In this document: piece after piece, positions 9,156 through 19,437 of the stretch | Numbering within the stretch: position 1 is the first letter of the stretch | Layout: the number at the start of each line of letters is the position of its first letter | DNA from: an uncultured Pelagibacteraceae bacterium | GTDB lineage: Bacteria; Pseudomonadota; Alphaproteobacteria; Pelagibacterales; Pelagibacteraceae | DNA: 64,000 nt | Direction of reading: 5' to 3' | Assembly (NCBI GenBank): GCA_902549495.1 | Contig: CACCVU010000002.1 | Span: forward strand, 1 to 64,000 | Translations under genes and position numbers: made by a program | Notes under the pieces: generated by a model | What the model saw: the letters and a program-made list of their open reading frames with translations, nothing else | The model's database searches: none | What the model was told of the DNA's origin: nothing

Positions 9156-9682
9156 GTAATCTTTTTTAAGATTTTATCCTTAAAAACAAAATGATGAACA
9201 ATTACCGCTAGTATATGCAGAATTACAAGTGCTAATAATAAGTAATTAGCGTAAATGTGAACTTGGTAATAAGCATCAGCTAAAACAAAATTATCTTTTT
9301 CAAATCCATATTTAAAAAATATAAAATTAAGTGTTTCACCCATATAAAGTTTCTTAAGAATTCCAGAGATAGTTATGGAAAAAATAGTTACATAAAGCAA
9401 AAAATGATTAGCCTTCCCAATAAAGACTTGGCCTTTAAAAAAACTTCGTGTTTCAGATGGACTTGGGTTAAAAAATTTCCAAATTAGTCTAAACAAAGTA
9501 AGATAGAAAACGGTTATTCCAATTAGGATATGTATATTTTCAAGTTCAATTCTTTCATCAGAAAATTCAAGCCCTACTAAATAAAATCCAAAAGGAACTT
9601 GGGCAATTAAGACAATAAATGTAACCCAGTGGAACAATTTGGCCAATAGGCCATATTCATTTTGACTGTTAAAAATTCTCAT
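9152..9682 (-). CDS. Cytochrome b561 family protein
   Basis: 176-residue four-helix membrane protein. It opens EYGLLAKLFHWVTFIVLIAQVPFGFYL, with the His-containing first helix of bacterial b561 (CybB), has ENIHILIGITVFYLTLFRLIWKF, and later His residues (YQVHIYANYLLLALVILHILAVIVHHF) as haem ligands. Such proteins pass electrons across the inner membrane, for example from quinol to oxygen species. Next to it on the other strand are a DUF411 protein and a cytochrome c', making a small electron-transfer neighbourhood. Confidence 0.85.
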   Translation of the reverse strand: MRIFNSQNEYGLLAKLFHWVTFIVLIAQVPFGFYLVGLEFSDERIELENIHILIGITVFYLTLFRLIWKFFNPSPSETRSFFKGQVFIGKANHFLLYVTIFSITISGILKKLYMGETLNFIFFKYGFEKDNFVLADAYYQVHIYANYLLLALVILHILAVIVHHFVFKDKILKKIT

Positions 9683-9700
9683 TATTAATTATAATTAAAT

Positions 9701-10183
9701 ATGTCATTTAAAAGCACTTCATCTAAATTCATTATTTTTACAGTAGTATTAATCTCTTTTTTTTATATCTTTAATTTTGTCACACATAAAAAAGACGCTT
9801 TAGCCAATATTAACAATAAACAAATTGTTGAAGTCTTTAAGACACCCTCATGCGGATGTTGCTATGGGTATGTCTTATTTTTAGAAGAAGAAAAATTCAA
9901 AGTAAAACAAACAGATATTAGAAGCCTTCATACAATAAAACAAAAATATAATATTCCAGTAGAAATGCAGTCTTGTCATACTACAATTATGGGTAAATAC
10001 TTTATTGAAGGTCATGTCCCGTTTGAAGCAGTTGATAAATTATTAAGAGAGCAACCAGATATTGATGGTATAGCACTACCCGGAATGCCTATTGGCACAC
10101 CAGGAATGCCAGGTGATAAAGATGAGCCCTATGTTATTTATCAACTTAAAGATGGGAAATCCTCAGTATTCATGACAATATAA
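9701..10183 (+). CDS. DUF411 metal-binding protein, membrane-anchored or exported
   Basis: 160 residues. An N-terminal hydrophobic segment (residues ~10-26) anchors or exports it. The DUF411 core is clear: EVFKTPSCGCCYGYVLFLE with a CGCC metal-binding motif near residue 51, MQSCHTT near 88, EGHVPFEAVDKLL, and GIALPGMPIGTPGMPG. DUF411 proteins are associated with copper and other soft-metal resistance. It is followed after 5 bp by the cytochrome c' gene, so the two are probably one unit. Confidence 0.85.
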   Translation: MSFKSTSSKFIIFTVVLISFFYIFNFVTHKKDALANINNKQIVEVFKTPSCGCCYGYVLFLEEEKFKVKQTDIRSLHTIKQKYNIPVEMQSCHTTIMGKYFIEGHVPFEAVDKLLREQPDIDGIALPGMPIGTPGMPGDKDEPYVIYQLKDGKSSVFMTI

Positions 10184-10188
10184 ATTTT

Positions 10189-10638
10189 ATGATGCAAAAG
10201 ATAAAAATAATAAAATCACTTATTATTATTTTTTCTTTAAGTCTTTCTTTTTCTGCTAATGCTCAAACTGTGGAAGAAATTATTAAAGGTAGAAAAGCAA
10301 TGTTTAGCGAAAACTATCAAAACGCTAAAAAAATATCCATATTATTGAAATCTAAAAGAATTGAGGAGGCTAAACCTTTAATGAAAAAAATTTCAGATAA
10401 TTATATAAAATTATTAGATTATTTTCCTGAAAATGCAAAAGAGGGATTTAAAACAGGAGCACTACCGAGCATTTGGGAAAATAAAGATGAATTCAATGCT
10501 CTAATGAAAAAAGCATCAGATGATATGATAAAACTTGCCAAAGCTATAGATACTGCTGAAGATCTAAGAGCAGCGCAGAAAGAATTAATGTGGAGAAATT
10601 GTTCGGCTTGTCATAGTAAGTTTAGAGCACCTCATTAA
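10189..10638 (+). CDS. Cytochrome c'-type (class II) cytochrome
   Basis: 149-residue precursor with a signal peptide ending near ANA-Q (residue ~25). Mature part is a helical bundle with a single C-terminal haem site, NCSACHSKFRAPH, the position and sequence typical of class II cytochrome c/c' (CxxCH with following K/R). These periplasmic proteins bind NO or shuttle electrons. Co-located with DUF411 and b561. Needs the Ccm haem-lyase system, not in this window. Confidence 0.85.
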   Translation: MMQKIKIIKSLIIIFSLSLSFSANAQTVEEIIKGRKAMFSENYQNAKKISILLKSKRIEEAKPLMKKISDNYIKLLDYFPENAKEGFKTGALPSIWENKDEFNALMKKASDDMIKLAKAIDTAEDLRAAQKELMWRNCSACHSKFRAPH

Positions 10639-10644
10639 ATTTAA

Positions 10645-11232
10645 ATGCAACTTTTTCCATTAATTTTATTCGGTATTGCAACCGCTTTTTCTCCTGGTCC
10701 AAATAATATTATGACATCTTATACAGCTTTTAATTTTGGGTTTAGAAAAGCCATTCCAACTATGCTTGGAGTAATTATCGGATGGACGCTTTTAATTATT
10801 CTTTTGCAACTTACATCTGGAGCTATTTTTCAAAAGTATGCATTTATTCAAACTGCAATAAAAATATTAGGATCAATCTACTTATTATATATGGCATACA
10901 AATTATCTTTTGCAGGACAAACAAAAGATAAAAAAATTGATCCAAAGCCAGTAACTTTTTTAAATACTTTTTGGTTTCAATTCGTAAATCCTAAAAGCAT
11001 TATCGTTGGTTTAACTTCAATTTCTTTATTTATTGATACACAAAATAACTATTTAAGAGACTCGATTGTTTTAACATTTGTATGGTTTTTGATGGCTGTT
11101 GGAAGCCAAACAGCCTGGTGTTTAATGGGTAAATACATGAGAAAATTCGCCACAAGTGATAAATTTATTAAGAATTTTAATTACACAATGTCTTTTTTAC
11201 TTATCGTTTGTGTGATTTTGTTCTATGTATAG
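10645..11232 (+). CDS. LysE/RhtB family amino acid exporter
   Basis: 195 residues and about six helices. The N-terminal PLILFGIATAFSPGPNNIMTSYTAFNFGFRKAIPTMLG motif is diagnostic of LysE/RhtB exporters (FSPGPN signature), with FWFQFVNPKSIIVGLT mid-protein. Family members export amino acids such as lysine, homoserine or threonine; the substrate here is unknown. It lies 6 bp after the cytochrome and 3 bp before acnA. Confidence 0.85.
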   Translation: MQLFPLILFGIATAFSPGPNNIMTSYTAFNFGFRKAIPTMLGVIIGWTLLIILLQLTSGAIFQKYAFIQTAIKILGSIYLLYMAYKLSFAGQTKDKKIDPKPVTFLNTFWFQFVNPKSIIVGLTSISLFIDTQNNYLRDSIVLTFVWFLMAVGSQTAWCLMGKYMRKFATSDKFIKNFNYTMSFLLIVCVILFYV

Positions 11233-11235
11233 CGC

Positions 11236-13908
11236 ATGAAATTTAACAGTAAAAATTCCTTTAAATCATTAGATAATATTTCATCATCAGGTAAAGAATA
11301 TAAAATTTTCAATTTAAAAATAGCCGAAAAGAATGGTTTAGACGGAATTTCAAAACTACCTAAATCTCTTAAAGTTTTATTAGAAAATTTACTTAGATAC
11401 GAAGACGATATAACTGTCGATAAAAAACAGATTTTAGCAATCAAAGAATGGTTAAAAAATAAAAAATCTAATACTGAAATAGCTTACAGACCAGCTAGAG
11501 TTTTAATGCAAGATTACACAGGAATCCCAGCGGTGGCGGATTTAGCTGCTATGAGAGATGCTGTAAAAGATAAAAATAAAGATCCAGAAAAAATAAACCC
11601 CTTGTCAACTGTAGACTTAGTAATCGATCATTCAGTAATGGTTGACGAATATGCTTCAAGGAAATCATTTGGTAAAAATGTAGAAAGGGAATTTTCTAGA
11701 AACGGAGAGCGTTATTCTTTCTTAAAATGGGGACAAAAAGCTTTTAATAATTTTAGAGTAGTACCACCAGGAACAGGTATTTGTCACCAAGTAAACTTAG
11801 AATATTTGTCTAAAGTTGTTTGGTCATCTAAAAGCGGGAATGATTTATATGCTTACCCAGATACTTTGGTTGGAACGGACAGCCACACTACAATGGTTAA
11901 CGGGTTATCCGTATTAGGTTGGGGAGTTGGTGGTATCGAAGCCGAAGCTGCTATGTTAGGACAACCAATTTCAATGTTAATTCCAGAAGTGGTTGGCGTT
12001 GAAATAAAAGGTAAACTTAAAGAGGGTACAACTGCAACTGATTTAGTCTTAACAATAGTGGAAATGTTAAGAAAAAAAGGTGTTGTGGGTAAATTTGTAG
12101 AATTTTATGGAGAAGGACTAAAAAATTTAACTTTAGCTGATAGAGCAACTATTGCTAACATGGCTCCTGAATATGGAGCGACATGTGGTTTCTTTCCTGT
12201 TGATGATGAGTCACTTAAATATTTAAAATTATCTGGACGAGATAGTGCAACAATTTCTTTGGTAGAAAAATATTCTAAAGAACAAGGGCTATGGGCAAGT
12301 AATGATGTTGAGTTTACTGATACAGTATCTTTAGATGTAAGCACAGTTGTAACAAGTATCTCTGGACCTAAAAGACCTCAAGATAAAGTTTTACTAACTG
12401 AGGCAGCAAGTTCGTTCGCTAAAGTTTATAAAGAAAACGCTAAAAGATCTAAAGTTGTAGAGTCGGATGTTGCAGGAGCAGATTTTAAATTAAAAGATGG
12501 AGATATTGTTATTGCAGCAATTACCTCTTGTACTAATACATCAAATCCAAGTGTTCTAATCGGAGCTGGACTTCTTGCTAAAAAAGCTTATGAGAAAGGA
12601 TTAAAAGTAAAACCGTGGGTCAAAACTTCTTTAGCGCCAGGATCGCAAGTTGTTACAGACTACCTAGAAAAAGCTGGCTTAAATAAATATTTAGATGAAT
12701 TAGGTTTTAATCTTGTAGGATATGGTTGCACTACATGTATTGGAAATTCAGGACCATTAAATAAAAATATATCAGAAGCAATTAACGAAAAAGATTTATA
12801 TGCGGTTTCAGTTTTATCTGGGAACAGAAACTTTGAAGGTAGAATAAATCCAGATGTAAAAGCAAACTATCTTGCTTCGCCTCCTCTAGTTGTTGCTTAT
12901 GCTTTAGCTGGGAGTATGAATTTTGATTTATATAAATCTTCTCTTGGGAAAGATAAAGCTGGAAAAGATGTTTTCTTAAAAGATATTTGGCCTAGCAACA
13001 AAGAAATTGAAGATATTATGCTTACCTCTTTAAATGCTGATATGTTTAAAAAAAGATATTCTAACGTTTCAGAAGGACCAAAAGAATGGAGAGAGATCGA
13101 TACAGTTGATAGTGATATTTATAATTGGGAACAAAACTCAACATATGTAAAAAGACCACCTTTTTTTGATAATCTTCCTGATAAACCTGAAGGTTTTAAG
13201 GCAATTAACGATGCTAGAATACTTTTGTTATTAGGAGACACAGTAACCACAGATCATATTTCTCCAGCAGGAAGTATCAAGAAAGATAGTCCTACAGGAG
13301 ATTATTTTATGGAGCACCAAATTCAGCAAAAAGACTTCAACTCTTATGGAGCTAGAAGAGGAAACCATGAAGTAATGATGAGAGGAACTTTTGGAAATAT
13401 CAAAATTAGAAATGAAATGGCTCCAGGAACAGAGGGTGGATTTACTACTCTACAGCCTGATGGCAAAGTTATGAGTGTTTATGAGGCTGCAATGGAATAT
13501 AAAAAAAGAAATAATGATTTAGTTGTCGTTGCTGGTAAAGAATACGGAACAGGATCCTCAAGAGATTGGGCAGCTAAAGGAACAAAGCTACTAGGGATTA
13601 AAGCTGTATTAGCTGAAAGTTTTGAAAGAATTCATAGATCAAATTTAGTAGGTATGGGTGTTTTACCACTACAATTTAAAGAAGGTTTTGATAGAAAAAA
13701 GTTAAAAATAACTGGAGCTGAACTCATTACAGTAGTTGATATTGAAAAAGGAATAAAACCAAGAGCAGAGGTAGCTTGTGAGATCAAATATAAAGACGGT
13801 ACAATTAAAAAGATACAAGCTTTGAGTAGAATAGATACTGAGAATGAAATAGAATATTACAAAAATGGAGGAATTCTTCAGTATGTTTTACGTAACATGC
13901 TCAATTAA
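11236..13908 (+). CDS. acnA: Aconitate hydratase AcnA
   Basis: 890 residues, the full length of AcnA/IRP-type aconitase. The [4Fe-4S] ligands are visible as C432 ([10 protein letters not shown]) and C498/C501 ([12 protein letters not shown]). Other signatures are [12 protein letters not shown], the swivel-domain [14 protein letters not shown] and [15 protein letters not shown]. It isomerises citrate to isocitrate in the TCA/glyoxylate cycle and could also hydrate 2-methylaconitate. Its stop overlaps the prpD start (TAATG), linking it to propionate use. Confidence 0.95.
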   Translation: MKFNSKNSFKSLDNISSSGKEYKIFNLKIAEKNGLDGISKLPKSLKVLLENLLRYEDDITVDKKQILAIKEWLKNKKSNTEIAYRPARVLMQDYTGIPAVADLAAMRDAVKDKNKDPEKINPLSTVDLVIDHSVMVDEYASRKSFGKNVEREFSRNGERYSFLKWGQKAFNNFRVVPPGTGICHQVNLEYLSKVVWSSKSGNDLYAYPDTLVGTDSHTTMVNGLSVLGWGVGGIEAEAAMLGQPISMLIPEVVGVEIKGKLKEGTTATDLVLTIVEMLRKKGVVGKFVEFYGEGLKNLTLADRATIANMAPEYGATCGFFPVDDESLKYLKLSGRDSATISLVEKYSKEQGLWASNDVEFTDTVSLDVSTVVTSISGPKRPQDKVLLTEAASSFAKVYKENAKRSKVVESDVAGADFKLKDGDIVIAAITSCTNTSNPSVLIGAGLLAKKAYEKGLKVKPWVKTSLAPGSQVVTDYLEKAGLNKYLDELGFNLVGYGCTTCIGNSGPLNKNISEAINEKDLYAVSVLSGNRNFEGRINPDVKANYLASPPLVVAYALAGSMNFDLYKSSLGKDKAGKDVFLKDIWPSNKEIEDIMLTSLNADMFKKRYSNVSEGPKEWREIDTVDSDIYNWEQNSTYVKRPPFFDNLPDKPEGFKAINDARILLLLGDTVTTDHISPAGSIKKDSPTGDYFMEHQIQQKDFNSYGARRGNHEVMMRGTFGNIKIRNEMAPGTEGGFTTLQPDGKVMSVYEAAMEYKKRNNDLVVVAGKEYGTGSSRDWAAKGTKLLGIKAVLAESFERIHRSNLVGMGVLPLQFKEGFDRKKLKITGAELITVVDIEKGIKPRAEVACEIKYKDGTIKKIQALSRIDTENEIEYYKNGGILQYVLRNMLN

Positions 13909-15413
13909 TGAGAAATATAACAGTAAAAGTTCACCCATCTAAAGCTAATTTAAAAAAGAAAGAACAACTAGCGTGGAAGATTGCAGAAATTTCATCTGAC
14001 AAAGCAAAATTAAATAAAGATGCAATCGAGATGGTTATCAATAGAATTATTGATAATGCGTCAGTAGCAATAGCGTCCTATAATAGGAAGCCCGTTGTTT
14101 CTGCAAGACAAATGGCTTTAGCTCACCCCAGAAAGAACGGAGCAAATGTTTTTGGATTAAGTTCTAAAGTTAAAGTAGATTGTGAATGGGCTGCTTGGGC
14201 AAATGGTACCGCAGTAAGAGAACTTGATTATCATGATACTTTTTTAGCAGCAGATTACAGCCATCCGGGAGACAATATACCTGCAATTTTAGCCGTGGCT
14301 CAACAAAAAGGATGCAATGGATTGGATCTTATCAGAGGTATTATAACTGGTTATGAAGTTCAAGTTAATTTAGTAAAAGGGATTTGTTTACATGAACATA
14401 AAATAGATCACATAGCACATTTAGGACCAAGTGTTGCAGCAGGTTTAGGAAGTTTATTAAAATTAAATACGGAAACAATCTATCAGTCAGTTCAACAAGC
14501 TTTGCATACAACTATTTCAACTAGACAATCAAGAAAAGGAGAAATTTCAAGTTGGAAAGCTTTTGCTCCTGCACATGCCGGCAAATTAGCAGTCGAAGCA
14601 GTTGATAGATGCATGAGAGGTGAGGGTGCGCCTAGTCCAATATACGAGGGTGAAGATAGTGTTATAGCTTATGTTCTATCAGGTCCGGGAAAAAAATATA
14701 CTGTTCCTTTACCAAAAGTTAATGAGCCAAAAAAAGCAATATTAGAAACTTACACCAAAGAGCATTCTGCTGAGTACCAGTCACAAGCTTTAATTGATTT
14801 AGCAAGAAGTTTAAATAAGAAAATCAAAAATTTAAATAACATAAAAAAAATTACAATCGAAACTAGTCATCATACTCATTATGTAATTGGAACTGGTGCT
14901 AACGATCCTCAAAAAATGGATCCTTATGCAAGTAGAGAAACTTTAGATCACTCTATAATGTATATATTTGCAGTAGCTTTAGAGGATGGAGCTTGGCATC
15001 ATGTAAAGTCTTACACACCACAAAGAGCTAGACGAAAAAGTACAGTTCAACTTTGGCGAAAAATAGCAACTAAAGAGAATAAGAAATGGACAAAAAAATA
15101 TCATAACAGAGATCCTAAAAAGAAATGTTTTGGCGGAAAAGTTATTGTAAAAATGAAAAATGGTTCCACAATATCAGAAGAGATCAATGTTGCAGATGCC
15201 CATCCAGCTGGAAAACGACCTTTCGGAAGAAAAGAATATATTAATAAATTTAAAGTTCTAACAGATAATATTATTTCAAAAAAAGAGTCACAAAGATTTC
15301 TAAAATGCGTTCAAAATTTGAGAAAGTTAAAACCTAAAGATTTAAAAGGACTGAATGTTGAAATTTTACCTAAAATGAGAAAAAGAATTAAAAACGGTAA
15401 AAGTATTTTTTAA
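13908..15413 (+). CDS. prpD: 2-methylcitrate dehydratase PrpD (MmgE/PrpD family)
   Basis: 501 residues. Several stretches are near-signature for true PrpD rather than generic MmgE proteins: [59 protein letters not shown] and [20 protein letters not shown]. PrpD dehydrates 2-methylcitrate in the methylcitrate cycle for propionyl-CoA. Co-translation with acnA fits, since aconitase completes the rehydration to 2-methylisocitrate. prpB and prpC are not in the window. The C-terminal ~70 residues are rich in lysine, in line with the genome. Confidence 0.9.
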   Translation: MRNITVKVHPSKANLKKKEQLAWKIAEISSDKAKLNKDAIEMVINRIIDNASVAIASYNRKPVVSARQMALAHPRKNGANVFGLSSKVKVDCEWAAWANGTAVRELDYHDTFLAADYSHPGDNIPAILAVAQQKGCNGLDLIRGIITGYEVQVNLVKGICLHEHKIDHIAHLGPSVAAGLGSLLKLNTETIYQSVQQALHTTISTRQSRKGEISSWKAFAPAHAGKLAVEAVDRCMRGEGAPSPIYEGEDSVIAYVLSGPGKKYTVPLPKVNEPKKAILETYTKEHSAEYQSQALIDLARSLNKKIKNLNNIKKITIETSHHTHYVIGTGANDPQKMDPYASRETLDHSIMYIFAVALEDGAWHHVKSYTPQRARRKSTVQLWRKIATKENKKWTKKYHNRDPKKKCFGGKVIVKMKNGSTISEEINVADAHPAGKRPFGRKEYINKFKVLTDNIISKKESQRFLKCVQNLRKLKPKDLKGLNVEILPKMRKRIKNGKSIF

Positions 15414-16376
15414 TCATTTGATTTTCTTTGCTAAATCATTAGCACTTAACCAAGCATTTTCAACTTTAGGACCGATAAACCAATCTGCGCACAATCCTAA
15501 CCTCAATTTTTTATTCCAATAACTTTTTAAAGGTGAACCATTAAAATTATACGAATATTTCCATCCGTGTGTTTTTTTGAAAATAATTTTATTTTTTTTA
15601 TACCCTGTAAAATTTAAAAATTTTGAAATCAAAGTATTTTCTGCTTTATTACTTTTTTTATATTGATTTATGTTTTTTTTAGCCCACTCAACAGAGGACT
15701 GCAATGTCCAAAGAGAATTTGAAGAGTTAAATCTACTTTTACTATTTTCATGAGCTGCCCAAGTTAAAATATCATCGTTAAATTTTATACTACTCACAGG
15801 AACAGCTTTTTGATTTTTAAAAGCTAACATTGTTGTAATATTTGGCTCCATATTTATCTTTAAATTCGATATTTTTTTTTCTAAATATTTTCCTGCTATT
15901 TTTTTTGATTGGGGGAATGGACAAGTTAATATTATCGACTTAGCTTGAATATATTCACCATTATCTAGTTTTATTTCCCAGAAGTATTTATTATTAAAAA
16001 TTGATTTGACTGAAGATTGAAAACTTTTTTTTATTTTTTTGGTATAAAATTTAGAAATAAAATTGTTGCCTTTCATACCAATAAATTTTTCTGAAATTTC
16101 CTTTTTTTCAAACGTAAAATCTAAATGATTTCCAGTCCAAATTTTTGCTTCTTTTTTTTTACAAAGAGTTTTTATAAACTTTAAAAATTCTTTAGATTTT
16201 GGAGAAATATATTGAACCCCATGGTCAAAACTTAAATTTTGTTTTAATCTTTTATTTGATGCACGTCCGCCCGGACCTCTTGCTTTATCAAGAATATGCA
16301 CAGAGTACTTTTTTGATAGAAGGTAAGCTATTGTAGAGCCAGATACACCTGACCCTATAATACAAAAGTCTAACAT
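15414..16376 (-). CDS. FAD-dependent NAD(P)/amine oxidoreductase (COG3380/renalase-like)
   Basis: 320 residues. N-terminal dinucleotide motif MLDFCIIGSGVSGSTIAYLL, followed by the DKARGPGGRASNKR segment typical of COG3380 renalase-like flavoproteins, and DHGVQYISPKS. The C-terminal LRLGLCADWFIGPKVENAWLSANDLA is the second FAD-contact motif. Substrate unknown. It overlaps by one base with the TerC gene upstream on the same strand and converges on prpD. Confidence 0.8.
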   Translation of the reverse strand: MLDFCIIGSGVSGSTIAYLLSKKYSVHILDKARGPGGRASNKRLKQNLSFDHGVQYISPKSKEFLKFIKTLCKKKEAKIWTGNHLDFTFEKKEISEKFIGMKGNNFISKFYTKKIKKSFQSSVKSIFNNKYFWEIKLDNGEYIQAKSIILTCPFPQSKKIAGKYLEKKISNLKINMEPNITTMLAFKNQKAVPVSSIKFNDDILTWAAHENSKSRFNSSNSLWTLQSSVEWAKKNINQYKKSNKAENTLISKFLNFTGYKKNKIIFKKTHGWKYSYNFNGSPLKSYWNKKLRLGLCADWFIGPKVENAWLSANDLAKKIK

Positions 16377-16993
16377 TATAAGAATAAAAATTTATACTTT
16401 TCATTAATTGAGAGAACTTCATAACTAACAAGTCCTCCAATTATTAATTGTATTGAAATTACTAAAATTACAAATAAACCTAAATATCCAAGCCACATAT
16501 GTTTTTTGATATAATCAGCAAAATAACTTGCAAGAGTTGCGATCAAAAATACTGATAACAACAAACCTATTACCATTAAGTGAAAATTACCTTTCGAGGC
16601 AGCTACTACTGCAATAGTATTATCAAAACTTAATGTAAGATCAGCAATTAATACTTGATAAACTCCAACACTAAAGCTTTTAGTCTCAGCAGATTTTAGT
16701 TGTGGTGTTTTAATTTTATTTTTACCAAAAAAGTCTTGTCTTAAATTATTTATAACCCATAAAAGTAAAACCCCGCCTAGGATCTTTATCCAAGCAAATT
16801 CAAACAAATAATTAGCCCCTGATGCAAAAATAATTCTAAACAAGAATGCTGCAGCAACACCCCATGCTATAATTTTTCTTCTATTTTCTGTTGCAAATCC
16901 TGCAGCGATTAAACCTATTATGATCGCGTTATCCGCAGCCATAACTATATCTATGAGGATTATTTGTACTGAGATAATTACTTGCTCTAACAT
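16376..16993 (-). CDS. TerC family integral membrane protein (first copy)
   Basis: 205 residues, about seven helices. The two acidic repeat motifs of TerC/YjbE proteins are present: DIVMAADNAIIIGLIAAG near residue 15 and ADLTLSFDNTIAVVAASKG near 120. TerC proteins are linked to metal (Mn or Ca) transport and tellurite resistance, and Asp/Asn in these motifs are probable ion ligands. A second, shorter TerC lies at 57273-57845. Confidence 0.85.
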   Translation of the reverse strand: MLEQVIISVQIILIDIVMAADNAIIIGLIAAGFATENRRKIIAWGVAAAFLFRIIFASGANYLFEFAWIKILGGVLLLWVINNLRQDFFGKNKIKTPQLKSAETKSFSVGVYQVLIADLTLSFDNTIAVVAASKGNFHLMVIGLLLSVFLIATLASYFADYIKKHMWLGYLGLFVILVISIQLIIGGLVSYEVLSINEKYKFLFL

Positions 16994-17040
16994 TCGAGAA
17001 TCAATGTATATAAGGTTATTAAGATATATTAAAGAATAAA

Positions 17041-18366
17041 ATGGAACTGTTCAAAAGCTCATCAAAATTTTCAAAAAAACAAATAATTTTGTTGTCCATA
17101 CCGGTTTTTTTTTCAAACATGGCTATTCCATTAGTAGGAATGGTTGATACAGGTTTGATGGGTAATTTAAGCGAGACCAAATATTTAGCAGCAACTAGTA
17201 TAGCTACATCGGTTATGACAATGATTGTTTGGAGTTTTGGTTTTTTAAGAATGGGGACTGTTGGAATAGTTGCCCAGGCTTATGGTAGAAGTGATTATAG
17301 AGAGATAGTAAAAACGATTTTAAGAAATATAGCCCTTGCTCTAATTGCAGCATTTATAATAATTATTTTCTTCCCGGCTTTAAAAATTGCAATCAGTTAT
17401 TTTTTTTCTCCCTCTGATGAAACAGAGGTATTAATAAAAACTTATTTAAATGTGAGAATTTTTTCAATTCCTGCAGAATTAATTATTTATGTTTTAGTGG
17501 GTTTTTATCTAGGAATACAAAAAACTAAAATTTCAAGTTTTTTAATAATTGTTCTATCAAGTTTGAATATCATTTTTAGCTCTCTACTAGTTTTAACCTA
17601 TGATTTAAAAGTTTTTGGTGTAGCTCTAGGAACATTAATTTCAAGTTATATAACCTTAATTATTTTCACGATATTTACCTATAATTTTATTATTCAAAAA
17701 TTCAAAGTAATTCCTAAATTTGAAAATTTAGTAGTAAGATCTAAATTAATAAAACTTTTAAATATAAATTTAGATATTTTTATAAGAACTTTATTTCTCA
17801 CATTTGCTTTTCTATGGGTGACTTATCTCGGTTCAAAAATTGGAGAAGATTATTTAGCAGTTAATACAATATTAATGCAATTTATAATTTTATCATCATT
17901 CTTCTTAGATGCTTACGCATTTTCCACTGAAGGGATTATAGGTTTCGCTGTAGGGAGAAGAAACCGAAAATCTTTTTTAGAAGTTGTAAGAAATTCTATT
18001 CAGGTAAGTTTTATCACTGCTATTATTATATCAATAATTTATTTAGTATTTTTTAAAGAAATAATTTACATAATTACTGATATTGAAATTTTAAGATATA
18101 TTTCTTTTCAACATATCTTATGGGTAATTATAATTCCGCCAATTGCATGCTTTTGTTATCAATTAGATGGAATATTTATCGGAGCATCACAAACAAAAGA
18201 AATTAGAAATGCAATGATAGTATCTGTTTTAAGTTATATTGGAGTTTCGATCTTCTTAACAAAATATCTAGACAATCACGGTATTTGGTTATCTCTTTTA
18301 TTATTTATGATATTTAGGTCTTTGACTTTACAATATTATTTTAAAAGTATTTTGAAAAAATTCTAA
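17041..18366 (+). CDS. MATE family (DinF-like) efflux transporter
   Basis: 441 residues and twelve predicted helices. The start KKQIILLSIPVFFSNMAIPLVGMVDTGLMG and GFLRMGTVGIVAQAYG are typical of the DinF subgroup of MATE exporters. These use H+ or Na+ gradients to expel drugs or metabolites. The ATG at 17041 directly follows an A-rich stretch without a clear ribosome site. The EamA gene follows at once (stop TAA then ATG). Confidence 0.85.
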   Translation: MELFKSSSKFSKKQIILLSIPVFFSNMAIPLVGMVDTGLMGNLSETKYLAATSIATSVMTMIVWSFGFLRMGTVGIVAQAYGRSDYREIVKTILRNIALALIAAFIIIIFFPALKIAISYFFSPSDETEVLIKTYLNVRIFSIPAELIIYVLVGFYLGIQKTKISSFLIIVLSSLNIIFSSLLVLTYDLKVFGVALGTLISSYITLIIFTIFTYNFIIQKFKVIPKFENLVVRSKLIKLLNINLDIFIRTLFLTFAFLWVTYLGSKIGEDYLAVNTILMQFIILSSFFLDAYAFSTEGIIGFAVGRRNRKSFLEVVRNSIQVSFITAIIISIIYLVFFKEIIYIITDIEILRYISFQHILWVIIIPPIACFCYQLDGIFIGASQTKEIRNAMIVSVLSYIGVSIFLTKYLDNHGIWLSLLLFMIFRSLTLQYYFKSILKKF

Positions 18367-19230
18367 ATGCAATTTTTATATAAAATACCGGGCTATATTC
18401 TACTCTTATTTGGCGGTTTTTGTTTAAGCTGGGGAGGATTTATTATTAGATCTTTTGAAGAGGCAAGTATCTGGCAAATATTATTTTTAAGATCTTTTTT
18501 TTTTCTTTTAGCTCTAATAGCTTTTCTTTTTGTAACTTATAAAAAAAATACCTTTAATATTATTAAAGATTCTGGCCTTCCAGGTTTATTAGGAGGTTTT
18601 GTTTTATCATTTAGCTTCGTTGCTTTTGTTGTTGCAATGAGCAATACAACAGTAGCAAATGTCGTTTTTATTATAAGTACACAAACTATGTTTCTGGCAA
18701 TATTTGGATATTTTTATCTAAAAGAAAAAGTTTCTTTAATCGGGTTAATATCAATCCTTCTTGCTATGTGTGGTATTATTATAATGGTTGGAGACTCTAT
18801 TTCAGGCGGATCATTATTTGGAAACATAGTGGCTTTAGCAATCCCAATAAATTTTGCGATTTTAGTAATGATAATTAGAAAAAATACCAAAGTTGATATG
18901 GTTCCGGCAATTTTTTATTCTGGAATATTTAGTTTGATTTACGGCTTTTTCTTAGCAGAGTCCTTTGAATTCACTAAACATGATCTATGGATGGGTTTTC
19001 TTCTTGGAGTTCCGCAATTAGCAGTTAGCTTTATTTGTATAACAATCGGATCAAGAACAGTTGAGTCAGCAACAGTTGGAATTTTGATGTTGATGGAAAC
19101 TTTATGTGCGCCTCTTTGGGTATGGTTATTTTTAAATGAAATTCCTCCAATTAGTGTATTTATAGGTGGCGCAGTCATTATTTCGGCAATAATATTGAAG
19201 AGTTTTGATAAAAAACATAGCAAGACTTGA
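18367..19230 (+). CDS. EamA/DMT family transporter
   Basis: 287 residues with ten hydrophobic helices in two EamA repeats (roughly residues 10-140 and 150-280). Typical features are GGFCLSWGGFIIRSFEEASIWQILFLRSFFF, the first-repeat end IFGYFYLKEKVSLIGLISILLAMCGIIIM, and the second-repeat LMETLCAPLWVWLFLNEIPP. Drug/metabolite exporter or nucleotide-sugar type; substrate unknown. It abuts the MATE gene and lies before the glycine riboswitch. Confidence 0.85.
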   Translation: MQFLYKIPGYILLLFGGFCLSWGGFIIRSFEEASIWQILFLRSFFFLLALIAFLFVTYKKNTFNIIKDSGLPGLLGGFVLSFSFVAFVVAMSNTTVANVVFIISTQTMFLAIFGYFYLKEKVSLIGLISILLAMCGIIIMVGDSISGGSLFGNIVALAIPINFAILVMIIRKNTKVDMVPAIFYSGIFSLIYGFFLAESFEFTKHDLWMGFLLGVPQLAVSFICITIGSRTVESATVGILMLMETLCAPLWVWLFLNEIPPISVFIGGAVIISAIILKSFDKKHSKT

Positions 19231-19277
19231 ATAATTTGCATTTGACTTTTTACTTTATTTAGAGGAAAGTCTTTTCC

Positions 19278-19348
19278 GTAACGGGAGAGACCATTTAGGC
19301 GCCGAAGGAGCAACCACCCCGGAAACTCTCAGGCAAAAGGACCGTTAC
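19278..19348 (+). ncRNA. Glycine riboswitch, aptamer 1
   Basis: P1 is GTAACGG (19278-19284) with CCGTTAC (19342-19348). Inside are the conserved glycine-aptamer core GGGAGAGACC, the GCCGAAGGAGCAA segment and ACTCTCAGGCAAAAGGACC. It is joined by a 2-nt linker to a second aptamer, giving the usual tandem glycine-binding arrangement in front of gcvT. The short upstream AGAGGAAAGT may form the kink-turn leader seen in many tandem glycine switches. Confidence 0.95.
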
Positions 19349-19350
19349 CG

Positions 19351-19437
19351 TAATAACTCTGGAAAGCAGGCGAAAGCCTCACCGAAGGATTAAATCTCTC
19401 AGGTACATAGACAGATGGGGTTAGATAAGAGTTATTA
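19351..19437 (+). ncRNA. Glycine riboswitch, aptamer 2, P1 reaching the gcvT start codon
   Basis: Core elements are CTGGAAAGC, a GGC-GAAA-GCC hairpin, CACCGAAGGATTAAA and TCTCAGGTACATAGACAGATGGGG. P1 can form ten perfect pairs: TAATAACTCT (19351-19360) with AGAGTTATTA (19428-19437). The 3' arm contains the only plausible gcvT ribosome site (AAGAG) and the A of the ATG, so ligand-stabilised P1 would directly cover the start. There is no terminator hairpin, which points to translational control. Confidence 0.9.

Noticed and set aside
18939-19313. 124-aa minus-strand ORF over eamA and the riboswitch
   Set aside because: It is antisense to a clear EamA gene and a riboswitch; a shadow frame.
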